From Microbacteriaceae bacterium (GTDB lineage Bacteria > Actinomycetota > Actinomycetes > Actinomycetales > Microbacteriaceae): a stretch of DNA of 64,000 nucleotides. Location: positions 62,001 to 126,000 of the forward strand of contig JAODMT010000024.1 of the NCBI GenBank assembly GCA_025464975.1, in the 5' to 3' direction. The translations under genes and the position numbers were made by a program. The notes beneath the pieces were generated by a model that was not told the origin of the DNA, ran no database searches, and saw only the letters and a list, made by a program, of their open reading frames with translations. Position 1 is the first letter of the stretch. Each line of letters begins with the position of its first letter. Shown piece by piece: positions 16,576 through 25,128 of the stretch.

Positions 16576-17817
16576 TCAGCGGGCGAGTAGACCCCTACGA
16601 GGTTCGTCAACCTGTTGTAATGCGGTGAGGGTGGCACCACGAAGCTTTGCGCGACTGTCCAAGTAGCTCCGACGCACCGTCACTGTGTCGGCGACAGCAG
16701 CCATCGCTGACTCGCGGAGTCCGGCACGCAGAGGTTCCATTATTAGGTTGCCTAGGGCGCTCACTCCGCCGCCGATCACGAGAGTGTCGGGGCCTGCAAT
16801 TTGAAGCAGCCAGGCAGCCGCATGCCCCAGATCGCGCCCGACGTCGTCGAGAAGCTTTCGGGCCGCGCGATCTCCGCTGATCGCCGCACGACCGATTAAT
16901 TCCGTGGAGGCCTGGCCGTCCAAGCTGCCCTCGAATCCGGCCTCTTGACTTCGGCGAGCGATCGCAGGACCTGAAACCAGAGTCTCTAGGCAGCCGACTT
17001 TTCCGCAGCTGCACAGAATTCCAGAACCCACTCCGACGTGCCCGATTTCGCCGGCATAGCCGGACCGGCCGCGGAACAGTCTGCCGTTGTCCACGACTGC
17101 TGCTCCAATCCCGGTTCCCACGTAAAGGAGAGCGAGGTCGGGGCTTTCGCCTCGAGCGCCGACGTACTGGGATTCTGCGACAGCCATGGCCTGCGTGGTG
17201 TTGTTGACGAAGACAGGAACGTTTAGCTCGCTTTGAAGGACGTCGGCCACAGGAATGTCTCGCCATCCGAGATTTGGCGCAATGATGCAGGTGCCCGTGT
17301 CCGGCTGCACGACTCCAGGCAAGGCGACACCCACGGCGGCCAGTCTCGAGAACGGGATTTTCGTTCGCGACAGTAGCGTTCGCACGGTCGTCGCTGTCTC
17401 TTGTAGCGCTGACGTTGGAGTCTTTTGGGACGTTCGCTTAGTGACGCTATCGACCTCGTTCCCTTGGGCGTCGGCCAGCACAACGGTCGTCTGTCGGACC
17501 CCTATGTGGATGCCGGCGACTATGTGAGACTCGGGGTTCACTTCGAGCAAAACAGCACGCCGCCCACCGGTGGAACTGCTCTGGCGGAGGCCGTTCTCCT
17601 TGATGAAACCCGAATCGATAAGATCGTCCACATGGCTCGATACCGTCGATTTGGTGAGGCTGGTTTTCCGCACCAGGTCACTCCTCGAGACCGGACCCTG
17701 CTGCCAAATGATCGAGTAGATGAGCGAACGATTGGATGCAGCTGCTGCGTCCTCGTTCGTGGTCTCTATGCGTGAAGTGCTCATTAACTCGCGGAGTCTA
17801 TCGTTCTCCCGTTCCAT
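16576..17817 (-). CDS. ROK-family transcriptional regulator (zinc-containing)
   Basis: 413 residues: an N-terminal winged helix (about 25-90, LVRKTSLTKSTVSSHVDDLI) and a ROK sugar-kinase-like domain. The zinc motif of repressor-type ROK proteins is complete: GEIGHVGVG followed by CSCGKVGCLE. It lacks nothing obvious for sugar-responsive repression of the NagC/XylR kind. It is divergent from the sugar importer and upstream of the GH127 gene on the same strand, so both are likely targets. A second in-frame ATG lies 12 codons downstream and could be the true start. Confidence 0.88.
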   Translation of the reverse strand: MERENDRLRELMSTSRIETTNEDAAAASNRSLIYSIIWQQGPVSRSDLVRKTSLTKSTVSSHVDDLIDSGFIKENGLRQSSSTGGRRAVLLEVNPESHIVAGIHIGVRQTTVVLADAQGNEVDSVTKRTSQKTPTSALQETATTVRTLLSRTKIPFSRLAAVGVALPGVVQPDTGTCIIAPNLGWRDIPVADVLQSELNVPVFVNNTTQAMAVAESQYVGARGESPDLALLYVGTGIGAAVVDNGRLFRGRSGYAGEIGHVGVGSGILCSCGKVGCLETLVSGPAIARRSQEAGFEGSLDGQASTELIGRAAISGDRAARKLLDDVGRDLGHAAAWLLQIAGPDTLVIGGGVSALGNLIMEPLRAGLRESAMAAVADTVTVRRSYLDSRAKLRGATLTALQQVDEPRRGLLAR

Positions 17818-17838
17818 GACGCGCTCTTCCAGGGGATA

Positions 17839-17864
17839 AATTTTGGTCGCTATCCGAACAAATT
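17839..17864. promoter_or_regulatory. Candidate ROK operator (inverted repeat)
   Basis: AATTTTGGTCG (17839-17849) and CGAACAAATT (17855-17864) form an imperfect inverted repeat with a 5-nt spacer in the divergent promoter between the ROK gene and the importer operon. The right half is repeated near two other genes of this locus. A TATACT box (17870-17875) lies just downstream. Confidence 0.5.
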
Positions 17865-17998
17865 GTGCGTATACTCCTACTCACCGAACCACCACGGCAG
17901 TCCCCTCCTTCGAGTCGGCTGTTGCGGTCGGGTCGTCTGCCGCTCTGCCCTTGCCTCTGCTGACTTGGGTTGGCACGAGTCAGATCAAAGGAGATTCT

Positions 17999-19234
17999 GT
18001 GAAAAAACAATCCGCGCGTCTTGCAGCAGGCGCAACGCTCGTGGTCGCACTGGCGGCGCTCACTGGTTGCTCTGCGTCGGCCTCAGGAGGGGGCTCCTCT
18101 TCCGTCACGCTGAACATTCTCGACGAATTCACGACTGCCCCCGCGTCGCCGAAGCTAAACGAGCTCATCAAAACCTATGAGAGCGCCAACCCCGGGGTAA
18201 AGATCGTCCGCACTAGCGTCCCTCAAGGGCAGGGTGTCACGAAGCTTACCCAAGGCGTCTCCACGGGGAATGCTCCGGATGTCGTATTCTTCGACAGTCC
18301 GAACACGCAGCAGTACGCCGCGCAAGGCCTCGTCGAGAATCTGAATTCAAAGGTTGCTGGGTGGGCGACGAAGTCCGAATACTATAAGGGCGCATGGGAT
18401 TCGACACAGTACAGTGGCGGCACCTACGGAGTTCCGCTATATAGCGACGCCCCCGGTATTTATGTGAATCAGGACATGCTCACGGCGGCCGGCATCTCAA
18501 AAGTGCCGAGCACTTGGACCGAGTTGCGAACCGATGCCAAAGCGCTCACCAAGAATGGGGTCTCGGGCCTTTGCTTCGGGACCACCCCCGGCGCGGCAGC
18601 GGACTATTTGTTCATGCCTTACATCTGGCAGTCCGGCGGCAGTCTCAACACTGTGGCAACAAGCGCCCTTCCGAGTCTTCAGCTGTTTCAGGCCCTGAAA
18701 GCTGACGGCTCCATCCCTCAAGACGTCCTGAACTGGACATGGCAGGACGCCTTTACGGCGTTCCAAAATAAGTCGTGTGGCATCGTCTTTGGTGGGCCCT
18801 GGAATGCCGGCGACGCAGCCAAGCTTCCGTTCAAGGTTGCGGCCGGCATTCCGCCCCAGAAGGATGGAGGCACAAAAGCCTCCGTCCTTGGTGGTTACAA
18901 CGTCGGCACCGGCAAGGGCGGCAACGTTGACGCTGCCTGGAAGTTCATCGACTGGTTCACCTCAAAGAAGGTGCTTGCTAGCTACCTTGAGGCCACCACG
19001 CAGTTGCCCAACCGGAAGGACCTTGCGGATCTATCATTCGTGAAGTCGAGTCCGTTTCTGCCCACGTTCGTGAAGTCCATCTCGATAGGGAAGCCCCGCA
19101 CGTTCGGTGCCCAACTTCCTCAGATCGATTCAGCAATCATGTCGATGTTCCAATCGGTCCTCGCCGGGAAGTTGAGCCCGACTGAGGCCGCAAAGCAGGG
19201 AGAATCTGCTATCGGTCCGCTTCTGAGCAAGTAG
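17999..19234 (+). CDS. CUT1 sugar ABC transporter substrate-binding lipoprotein
   Basis: 411 residues from GTG 17999, with AAAGGAG at 17987-17993; the longer upstream frame lacks a signal. It has a lipoprotein signal peptide with lipobox LTGC (Cys24), so the protein is tethered outside the membrane. The body is a family-1 extracellular solute-binding protein (ANPGVKIVRTSVPQG, WTELRTDAKALTKNGV, GGPWNAGDAAKLPFKVA). It captures an oligosaccharide or glycoside for the two permeases downstream. Ligand unknown. Confidence 0.92.
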   Translation: MKKQSARLAAGATLVVALAALTGCSASASGGGSSSVTLNILDEFTTAPASPKLNELIKTYESANPGVKIVRTSVPQGQGVTKLTQGVSTGNAPDVVFFDSPNTQQYAAQGLVENLNSKVAGWATKSEYYKGAWDSTQYSGGTYGVPLYSDAPGIYVNQDMLTAAGISKVPSTWTELRTDAKALTKNGVSGLCFGTTPGAAADYLFMPYIWQSGGSLNTVATSALPSLQLFQALKADGSIPQDVLNWTWQDAFTAFQNKSCGIVFGGPWNAGDAAKLPFKVAAGIPPQKDGGTKASVLGGYNVGTGKGGNVDAAWKFIDWFTSKKVLASYLEATTQLPNRKDLADLSFVKSSPFLPTFVKSISIGKPRTFGAQLPQIDSAIMSMFQSVLAGKLSPTEAAKQGESAIGPLLSK

Positions 19235-19240
19235 CAATCG

Positions 19241-19278
19241 GTCGGGGTGGCGCCATCGGTAGGCGGCGCCACCCCGAC
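19241..19278 (+). terminator. Intercistronic hairpin between binding protein and permease
   Basis: A perfect 14-bp inverted repeat, GTCGGGGTGGCGCC (19241-19254) and GGCGCCACCCCGAC (19265-19278), with a 10-nt loop, seven bases after the binding-protein stop. No T-run follows, so it more likely stabilises the upstream mRNA 3' end or causes partial attenuation, giving more binding protein than permease, than ends transcription completely. Confidence 0.75.
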
Positions 19279-19297
19279 TCCTAGCGGAAGGATCGTC

Positions 19298-20224
19298 ATG
19301 ACTCCCATTACTTCGGCTGCACCGATCCGGGCGAATGTCCGTCGTCTTCGACGGCACGGACGCTTGACCGGGATTCTCTTCCTAGCGCCCGTCGTTCTCT
19401 TTCTCGTCGGGGCGCTCGGGTACCCCATCTTTGTCAACGTCCGGTTTAGCTTCACGAGCACAACCGCCGGAACGCTTCTCAGCGGGGGCCCCTGGGTCGG
19501 CCTGGCCAACTACACTGCGGTATTCACCGATCCGAAGTTCCTCGAATCCGCCGGTAACACGGTGGTGTTCACCGTAATGTCCATTGTGTTTCAGCTCGGT
19601 CTCGGACTGCTGCTCGCCGCCTTCTACAACCAAAGGTTTCCCGGAGCCACGCGGATGTCGTCGCTATACCTCCTGGCTTGGGCGGCTCCCGTCGTAGCTA
19701 CTGGTGCCGTTTTTCGCTGGCTTTACGATCGTCAGTACGGGGTCATCAATTGGCTCCTGGGGATGCTTCATCTGACAGATGGACACACGGCTTGGCTTTC
19801 GGACACTCAATTTGCCCTGGGCGCCGTGACTGTGGCCAATATCTGGACCGGGGTTCCTTTCTACGTCACCTTCTTCCTCGCAGCGCTTAAGAACATCCCC
19901 GAGCAGGTCCATGAGGCCGCCTCAATGGATGGGGCGGGCGCGATTCGGCGATTCGTCTCGATCACCGTGCCGATGCTTCGGCCGCCGCTACTCATCGGGG
20001 GCGTCTTCGGAATCATTTTCACTCTCAAGGCCTTTGACATGATTTGGATCATGACGCGCGGGGGGCCTCTCGGGTCGACGGAAACGCTGTCCACCTACGG
20101 TTACAACCAGTTCTTTACGTTCTTCCAATTCGGCGCGGGTGCCGCGGTGATGAACGTGTTGTTAGTCGTCATGATCATCGTGGCGGCGATTTATCTGCGT
20201 GTCTCGCGAGGAGAAGAATCATGA
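19298..20224 (+). CDS. CUT1 sugar ABC transporter permease 1 (MalF-type)
   Basis: 308 residues from ATG 19298, preceded by GGAAGGA. Six hydrophobic segments and the EAA loop that contacts the ATPase are visible (HEAASMDGAGAIRRFVSITV). It forms the heterodimeric membrane channel with the next gene, which it overlaps by 4 nt (ATGA). No ATPase gene is present in the locus; actinobacteria commonly use one shared MsiK-type ATPase for such importers, so that is the likely partner. Confidence 0.92.
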   Translation: MTPITSAAPIRANVRRLRRHGRLTGILFLAPVVLFLVGALGYPIFVNVRFSFTSTTAGTLLSGGPWVGLANYTAVFTDPKFLESAGNTVVFTVMSIVFQLGLGLLLAAFYNQRFPGATRMSSLYLLAWAAPVVATGAVFRWLYDRQYGVINWLLGMLHLTDGHTAWLSDTQFALGAVTVANIWTGVPFYVTFFLAALKNIPEQVHEAASMDGAGAIRRFVSITVPMLRPPLLIGGVFGIIFTLKAFDMIWIMTRGGPLGSTETLSTYGYNQFFTFFQFGAGAAVMNVLLVVMIIVAAIYLRVSRGEES

Positions 20225-21129
20225 CCTCAACCCTTGCCCGACCAGCGGTCGCTGAGAATTTGCGGACGAACGAGCGATTTCGTTCTAAAGGGAAGACCGC
20301 TCGAAAACAGGAGCCCAGGCGTTGGTTACTCACGCTCATCGGGCTGTTGCTCCTTCTGATCTTTCTATTCCCCATCTACTGGATGATCGCCACCTCGTTC
20401 AAATCGGAGGCTCAGGCGTTCAGCAGCCCGCCACGGTTGTTCCCCTGGCCGATCGATCTAACTGCCTGGCACACCGCGCTAAGCGACCCGTCTCTGGGCA
20501 GATACCTTGTTAACAGCCTCATACTGGGCTTCGGCACGGCAATCTTCACTCTGGCTCTCGCGGCGCCAGCGGCATATGCCCTGACCCACCTGAAAGTGGC
20601 GGCAAAAGGTGTCGTACTCGCTGTCAGTCTCACATCGCTGATGTTCCCTGCGGTCATGCTCGTGATGCCGCTCTATCAGGTTTTCGCGCAGACCCACTTG
20701 CTTAACAGCTATCTGGGCCTCATCCTCGCAAACTCGACACTGACGGTGCCGTTTTCGCTCCTCTTAATGCGTCCCCTGATCTCAGCAATTCCCCACGAAC
20801 TCGTCGAAGCGGCGCAACTCGACGGTGCTTCGATGTGGGGAGTTTTCTGGCGAATCATTCTCCCGCTAGCGAGGCCGGCTCTGGCAACTACGGCCGTCTT
20901 CGCGTTTCTGATGTCATGGGGCGACCTGGTATTCGCCATCTCCCTTACGAGTTCCAACACGATGTGGCCGATCACCGCCGGGCTCTGGAACGCAATCGGT
21001 CAGAACGTTACCAACTGGCCGCAGCTCACGGCGATGGCGACCATTGCCCTGCTTCCGACGGCCGTGGTGTTCTTGCTCGCCCAGCGATTTGTAGTGTCGG
21101 GCCTCGCCTCCAGCGGGCTCAAAGACTAG
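20221..21129 (+). CDS. CUT1 sugar ABC transporter permease 2 (MalG-type)
   Basis: 302 residues from ATG 20221, coupled to permease 1. A charged N-terminal tail of about 40 residues precedes six membrane segments; the EAA loop reads ELVEAAQLDGASMWGVFWRI. It completes the importer channel in the cytoplasmic membrane. The operon ends at a strong hairpin just downstream. Confidence 0.92.
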   Translation: MTSTLARPAVAENLRTNERFRSKGKTARKQEPRRWLLTLIGLLLLLIFLFPIYWMIATSFKSEAQAFSSPPRLFPWPIDLTAWHTALSDPSLGRYLVNSLILGFGTAIFTLALAAPAAYALTHLKVAAKGVVLAVSLTSLMFPAVMLVMPLYQVFAQTHLLNSYLGLILANSTLTVPFSLLLMRPLISAIPHELVEAAQLDGASMWGVFWRIILPLARPALATTAVFAFLMSWGDLVFAISLTSSNTMWPITAGLWNAIGQNVTNWPQLTAMATIALLPTAVVFLLAQRFVVSGLASSGLKD

Positions 21130-21145
21130 CTGGTGGATCGAAGAA

Positions 21146-21186
21146 GAACTGCGAGCCCGGGCCAGACTGACGTGGGCTCGCAGTTC
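21146..21186. terminator. Bidirectional terminator between convergent genes
   Basis: A perfect 13-bp inverted repeat, GAACTGCGAGCCC (21146-21158) and GGGCTCGCAGTTC (21174-21186), with a 15-nt loop, lies 16 bases after permease 2 and 9 bases after the convergent NHL-protein stop. It can serve both transcripts. Confidence 0.75.
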
Positions 21187-21195
21187 GTCTGGCTT

Positions 21196-22167
21196 CTATC
21201 TCGCCAATGAATCGGCCAGAACGGCTGGCTTCAGCCGTATCTGCCGGCCCCCGATCATCCACTCGGTCAGGAAAATGCTGCCGTCGGTGCCGACGGCGAC
21301 TCCGTGCGGACTGTTCAAATATTGATCGCTGAGATCTGGGCGCACGAGGTGGTTCTCGCGGAGCGCATTGGGCCACGCGGGACCCCGGACAACGTCGGGA
21401 ACTTCGACGACGACCGAGAGAGTGTCGTTTCGACCGAGCGCGAGGATCCCACCCCGCAGCTCGGTGAAGACGATCTTGTCGCCGAGTACAGCTAAACAGC
21501 TAGGGGAGGTAATCAGCGGATCGTTGACGATGCGATCAACGTTTCCGTCCAGCCGATAAAACACCAGGCGGCGGTTTCCCCGGTCGGCTACGACAAGTCG
21601 ATGCACTGATGAGCGATCGTCGAGGACGAGCCCGTGTGGACAGTCGAATTGTTGTCCGGTCTCGGCGCCGGTCAGAGTGAACAAAAGCCGCCCTGCGCGG
21701 TCGAACTTGTGTACAAGGCTTGCGCCGTAGCCGTCTGCGACCCACACCCCGCCTTGCCCATCTCCCACCACCGATGTTGGGCGCCACGGCGCGGACCGAT
21801 ACTCGTCCCGGTCAGGCTGAGTGAATTCGAAGGACGAGGAAGCGTCGATTGCGACGTTGAGAACCCGTCCTTGCCTGCGCTCAGCTGCATAGTCGCGTTC
21901 AGGCCGGGGCTTTTCGCCGGGGTCCGCCAGCCAAAGCGAGCGGGGCGACTCGGGATCCACGCTGATTCCATGGATTTCAAGCAGACCTGTTGTCAGGGTT
22001 GTTGAGCTCCCCCCGTCGGGGGAGACAAAGACCAGGTCGCCTCCCTCCGGGGCGCTGAATACGACACGTCCGTCAGGGAGGACCGCGATGCCTGAATGGG
22101 ACCACTCTTGGGAGCAAGTCCCCTCTTCCCACAGGAGCTGCCAGATGTACGCACTTATCGAAGTCAT
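21196..22167 (-). CDS. NHL/SMP-30-like beta-propeller protein
   Basis: 323 residues with repeated beta-propeller blades: GIAVLPDGRVVFSAPEGGDL, PTSVVGDGQGGVWVADGYG, CPHGLVLDD followed by LVVADRGNRRL, and SPHGVAVGTDGSIFLTEW. No signal peptide is seen. Family members include lactonases and lyases acting on oxidised substrates, but blades alone do not fix a reaction. It is the last gene of the ferredoxin - ferredoxin reductase operon (overlapping the reductase by 4 nt), so it probably acts on the product of the P450 system, for example a lactone or hemiacetal. That is inference. Confidence 0.8.
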   Translation of the reverse strand: MTSISAYIWQLLWEEGTCSQEWSHSGIAVLPDGRVVFSAPEGGDLVFVSPDGGSSTTLTTGLLEIHGISVDPESPRSLWLADPGEKPRPERDYAAERRQGRVLNVAIDASSSFEFTQPDRDEYRSAPWRPTSVVGDGQGGVWVADGYGASLVHKFDRAGRLLFTLTGAETGQQFDCPHGLVLDDRSSVHRLVVADRGNRRLVFYRLDGNVDRIVNDPLITSPSCLAVLGDKIVFTELRGGILALGRNDTLSVVVEVPDVVRGPAWPNALRENHLVRPDLSDQYLNSPHGVAVGTDGSIFLTEWMIGGRQIRLKPAVLADSLAR

Positions 22168-23444
22168 TGCCGCGCTTTCGGTGTGTCAGCTCGCGAGGAA
22201 GTAAGTAGGAATGGCGCGGGATCGCTGCCGTTCGAGCCGCTCTGCTGCGCAAGTTGGTCACGGTAGTGCATGACCATTGAACGGTTTCCGATTCCGCAAA
22301 CGCCGACGAGGGTTTCGCCGTGGAAGTACCCGAATATGCACTCGGTGCTCACTCGTCCATGAACCAGCTTTATTCGGTCGGCGCGACCGAGCATTCCATA
22401 AGCAAGCAGGTGCGCATCGAATTGGTCGCTCCAGAAAGACGGGATCGGCGCGAATCGACGGCTTAGAGCAAGCTCAAGGGCTTCTGGGCCGACGACTCCC
22501 GCAGCGATGATCTCCGCTGCACGCTTTGCGGTCTCCGTCGGGATGTTCCAATGCTCGACTGTTGAGGCTTCATCGCCGAAAAGTTTGTTGGGGAATCGGG
22601 CGACATCGCCCACCGCGAAGACGTTTTTCCATGCTTGACCATCGCGTCTGAGTACCCGCATGGCCGAATCTGTGAGGATTCCTTGGTCAGCATCGATGTC
22701 GTTTCCGCGAAGCCATTCTGTGTTTTGTTGAGATCCGACCGCCTCGACGACGACGTTGCATTCCATTGTGGTGCCGTCGTCGAGCGCGACCCCTGTTACG
22801 CGGTCTTCCCCGAGAATCTGCTTCACTCGGGTGAGCATTCGGAAGCGGATCCCGTGATCTTCGTTGCGCCGCATCAGCTCTGCGGCCAATTCGGTTCCAA
22901 GGGGCCGTTGCATTGGGAATTCGTCTCGTCCAATCACTGTGACTTCGCAGCCCAGGCTTCGCACAGTTGCGGCTACTTCGCAGCCGATGAAGCCTGATCC
23001 GACAACAACGACTCGTGACTCTGGCGTCAGTGCCGACCGCAGCTCGACTGCGTCATCCAAGGTTCTCAGTGCAAAGCAGCCCCATAACTCGGAGCCTGGT
23101 ATCCGGAGGCGTTTCGGTCGCAGTCCGGTCGCGATGATGAGTGAGTCGTAGGAATAAGTATCGGAATGTGCCGAAGTGAGCGTTTGCTCGTCGAAATCGG
23201 CCGAGGTGATCCTAGTTCCGACGTGCCACGAGACGTCAGAGACTAGCGAGCGTCGAGGGAAAAATATCGCCTCGAGCTCTATTTGCGACGCGAGGAAATG
23301 CTTTGATAGGGGCGGCCGATTGTAGGGGAGGTGTGCCTCGTCGCCGATGACAGTTATGGCTCCTGAAAATGCGGATCGTCTCAGCGCCTCGGCCGCACGG
23401 ATACCTCCGAGCGATGCGCCAACAATGACGACTGATTCAACCAT
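22164..23444 (-). CDS. Ferredoxin reductase (FAD/NADH, rhodocoxin/putidaredoxin reductase type)
   Basis: 426 residues. The FAD motif VIVGASLGGIRAAEAL opens the protein, followed by the PYNRPPLSKHFL signature of this reductase group. The NAD(P)H motif VVVVGSGFIGCEVAATV lies near residue 150, and the second FAD contact is VFAVGDVARFPN. It passes electrons from NAD(P)H to the ferredoxin encoded 12 nt upstream. With the nearby P450 gene this makes a complete three-component monooxygenase chain. Confidence 0.92.
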   Translation of the reverse strand: MVESVVIVGASLGGIRAAEALRRSAFSGAITVIGDEAHLPYNRPPLSKHFLASQIELEAIFFPRRSLVSDVSWHVGTRITSADFDEQTLTSAHSDTYSYDSLIIATGLRPKRLRIPGSELWGCFALRTLDDAVELRSALTPESRVVVVGSGFIGCEVAATVRSLGCEVTVIGRDEFPMQRPLGTELAAELMRRNEDHGIRFRMLTRVKQILGEDRVTGVALDDGTTMECNVVVEAVGSQQNTEWLRGNDIDADQGILTDSAMRVLRRDGQAWKNVFAVGDVARFPNKLFGDEASTVEHWNIPTETAKRAAEIIAAGVVGPEALELALSRRFAPIPSFWSDQFDAHLLAYGMLGRADRIKLVHGRVSTECIFGYFHGETLVGVCGIGNRSMVMHYRDQLAQQSGSNGSDPAPFLLTSSRADTPKARQ

Positions 23445-23456
23445 CCCGCACGCACC

Positions 23457-23648
23457 CTATTCAGCGAGTGAAATTGCCTGCATCGGGCAGATATCGATAG
23501 CGGCTTCGACGTTGCTTAGCTCGGCGTCGTCCGCCGTTGCTTTCCACTCGAGACGGTCTTGAGCGTTCAGCTGAAACACGTTCGGTGCTTCAAAGACGCA
23601 CTGCCCGTAGTGCTGGCATCGATTCATGTCGACGCGGATCTCGATCAT
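23457..23648 (-). CDS. [3Fe-4S] ferredoxin, P450 type
   Basis: 63 residues from ATG 23648, preceded by AAAGGAAA. Cysteines at C11 and C17 (CQHYGQC) and a late Cys in ICPMQAIS give the C-x5-C...CP arrangement of [3Fe-4S] ferredoxins that serve actinobacterial P450s. It is acidic, as usual for such carriers. It is the first gene of the Fd - reductase - NHL operon and is divergent from the second ROK gene. Confidence 0.9.
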   Translation of the reverse strand: MIEIRVDMNRCQHYGQCVFEAPNVFQLNAQDRLEWKATADDAELSNVEAAIDICPMQAISLAE

Positions 23649-23691
23649 GCCATTTCCTTTCTGAAAAATGTGCCATCGCCAGTCTTGCATA

Positions 23692-23701
23692 AATTGTTCG
23701 G
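23692..23701 (-). promoter_or_regulatory. Shared element CCGAACAATT (ferredoxin/ROK promoter)
   Basis: AATTGTTCGG on the plus strand is the reverse complement of CCGAACAATT, nearly identical to the element at 17854-17864. TTCGG here (23697-23701) is mirrored by CCGAA at 23715-23719. It lies between the divergent ferredoxin operon and second ROK gene. Confidence 0.45.
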
Positions 23702-23779
23702 TAAGTGTCTAAATCCGAATCGGCCAGCTTCGGCGCTCTCGAGGTTTGCTCCCTGCATGAATAGACGGAATGCGGGACA

Positions 23780-25027
23780 ATGATCGCGACGCTCGCGGAC
23801 TTGAAGCGTCTAATTGCGACTGGAGAGGAACGCGTGATCCGAAACCCGGACCTCGCCAAAAGCCAAGGCAAAGAGGCGATTCGCCGCTTGAATCTCACGG
23901 CCGCGCTTTCGATTGTTCGGCGAGCCGGTCGTCTGTCTCGAACCGAGCTAATCAAGGAGCTGCACCTCAGTCGTACGACCGTTTTCGAGCTGGTGAGCCA
24001 GCTGGCCGATCTTGGTCTGGTCGTTGAGGATGAAGCGCCTCAGATCATCGGCGTGGGGCGCCCGAGCTTCGTAGTGAGTGCATCAAATCAGGTGGGGGCT
24101 CTTGTTGTGAACCCTGAAAGCGATGCCATCACCGTAGGCTTGGTCACTCTGGGCGGCCAAGTGCTCGAAAAGGTCCGTCGGGTGTCCCGGCAACCGCTTG
24201 ATCCCGTGGCTACCGCTGACGTCGCGTGGGAACTTGTCGGTGAGATTCGGAAACGCGTTCCGTCGGGATTTCAGATCGCCGGGGCCGGGGTGGCTGTCCC
24301 CGGACAGGTGGCGCGCGAGACCGGCATCGTCCGTCTAGCGCCCCGGCTCGGCTGGAGCGAGGTGGACTTCGGTGGCTTGCTGGCGAAACGTCTAGCCATG
24401 CCCGTCGTGGTGGAAAACAATGCCCGACTCGTTACGCTAGCCGAACACCGGCTTGGCGTGGCTCGGGGCTACACCGACTTCGTATACGTATTCGCGGGTT
24501 CCGGCGGGATAGGCGGCGGAGTGGTTGCAAACGATCTCATCGTCAGCGGAAAGAGCGGGTTTGCCGGCGAGATTGGCCATATCAGGTTAAGGCAAGACGC
24601 GAACCCTGACTTTGGTGGATTGACCGGGACCCTGGAGGCGTTGGTCAAGCGGGACGACCTACTCGATCTTTTCGAACTCGCAGACGCGTCAGACGACGAA
24701 CTGGATGATCTGATCCAGGGCGCGTCGCCTGAACTGCTTTATCCGATCGCGGAGGCTCAGTTGCAGTCCATCGGGGTTGCTTTGGGGAACCTGGCCAACA
24801 TTTTTGACCCCCAGCTCATCGTGCTTGGGGGCTTTATCGGTTCGCTCCACACGCGGTTCCCTGACACGCTCCGGGTGGGTATGACTGGCGTCGTTCTGCC
24901 CGCGATCGGCCGGACGCTCGAGATCAGATCATCGGCCGACGCATCCGGGAAGGTCCTCTTGGGTGCCGCCGAATCCGTATTCGTCCAGGTCGTAGAAAAC
25001 CCTATCGACTTCCAATACGTGGACTGA
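23780..25027 (+). CDS. ROK-family regulator lacking the zinc cysteines
   Basis: 415 residues: an N-terminal winged helix at about 35-90 (RRAGRLSRTELIKELHLSRT) and a ROK domain (FAGSGGIGGGVV, FAGEIGHIRLRQDANPDFGG). Where repressor-type ROK proteins carry CxCGxxGCxE, no cysteine is present, so zinc binding as in the first ROK gene is not possible; the fold may be stabilised differently. It is divergent from the ferredoxin operon and 101 nt upstream of the P450 gene, so it probably regulates the oxidation half of the locus. Confidence 0.85.
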   Translation: MIATLADLKRLIATGEERVIRNPDLAKSQGKEAIRRLNLTAALSIVRRAGRLSRTELIKELHLSRTTVFELVSQLADLGLVVEDEAPQIIGVGRPSFVVSASNQVGALVVNPESDAITVGLVTLGGQVLEKVRRVSRQPLDPVATADVAWELVGEIRKRVPSGFQIAGAGVAVPGQVARETGIVRLAPRLGWSEVDFGGLLAKRLAMPVVVENNARLVTLAEHRLGVARGYTDFVYVFAGSGGIGGGVVANDLIVSGKSGFAGEIGHIRLRQDANPDFGGLTGTLEALVKRDDLLDLFELADASDDELDDLIQGASPELLYPIAEAQLQSIGVALGNLANIFDPQLIVLGGFIGSLHTRFPDTLRVGMTGVVLPAIGRTLEIRSSADASGKVLLGAAESVFVQVVENPIDFQYVD

Positions 25028-25104
25028 AACTCACTGGCCTCGTTCAACCTTGGCGATTGCTAGCCGCAAGTGTTACGTTCGTGTCTTAGGATTTAGCAAC
25101 TTAG

Positions 25105-25113
25105 CGAACAAAT
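25105..25113 (+). promoter_or_regulatory. Shared element CGAACAAAT upstream of the P450 gene
   Basis: CGAACAAAT lies 15 bases before the P450 start, in the short gap after the second ROK gene. It matches the right half of the candidate operator at 17855-17864 and the element in the ferredoxin promoter. A GTTCG (25077-25081) lies upstream in the opposite orientation. Confidence 0.4.
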
Positions 25114-25128
25114 CACTCCGGAGACCTG

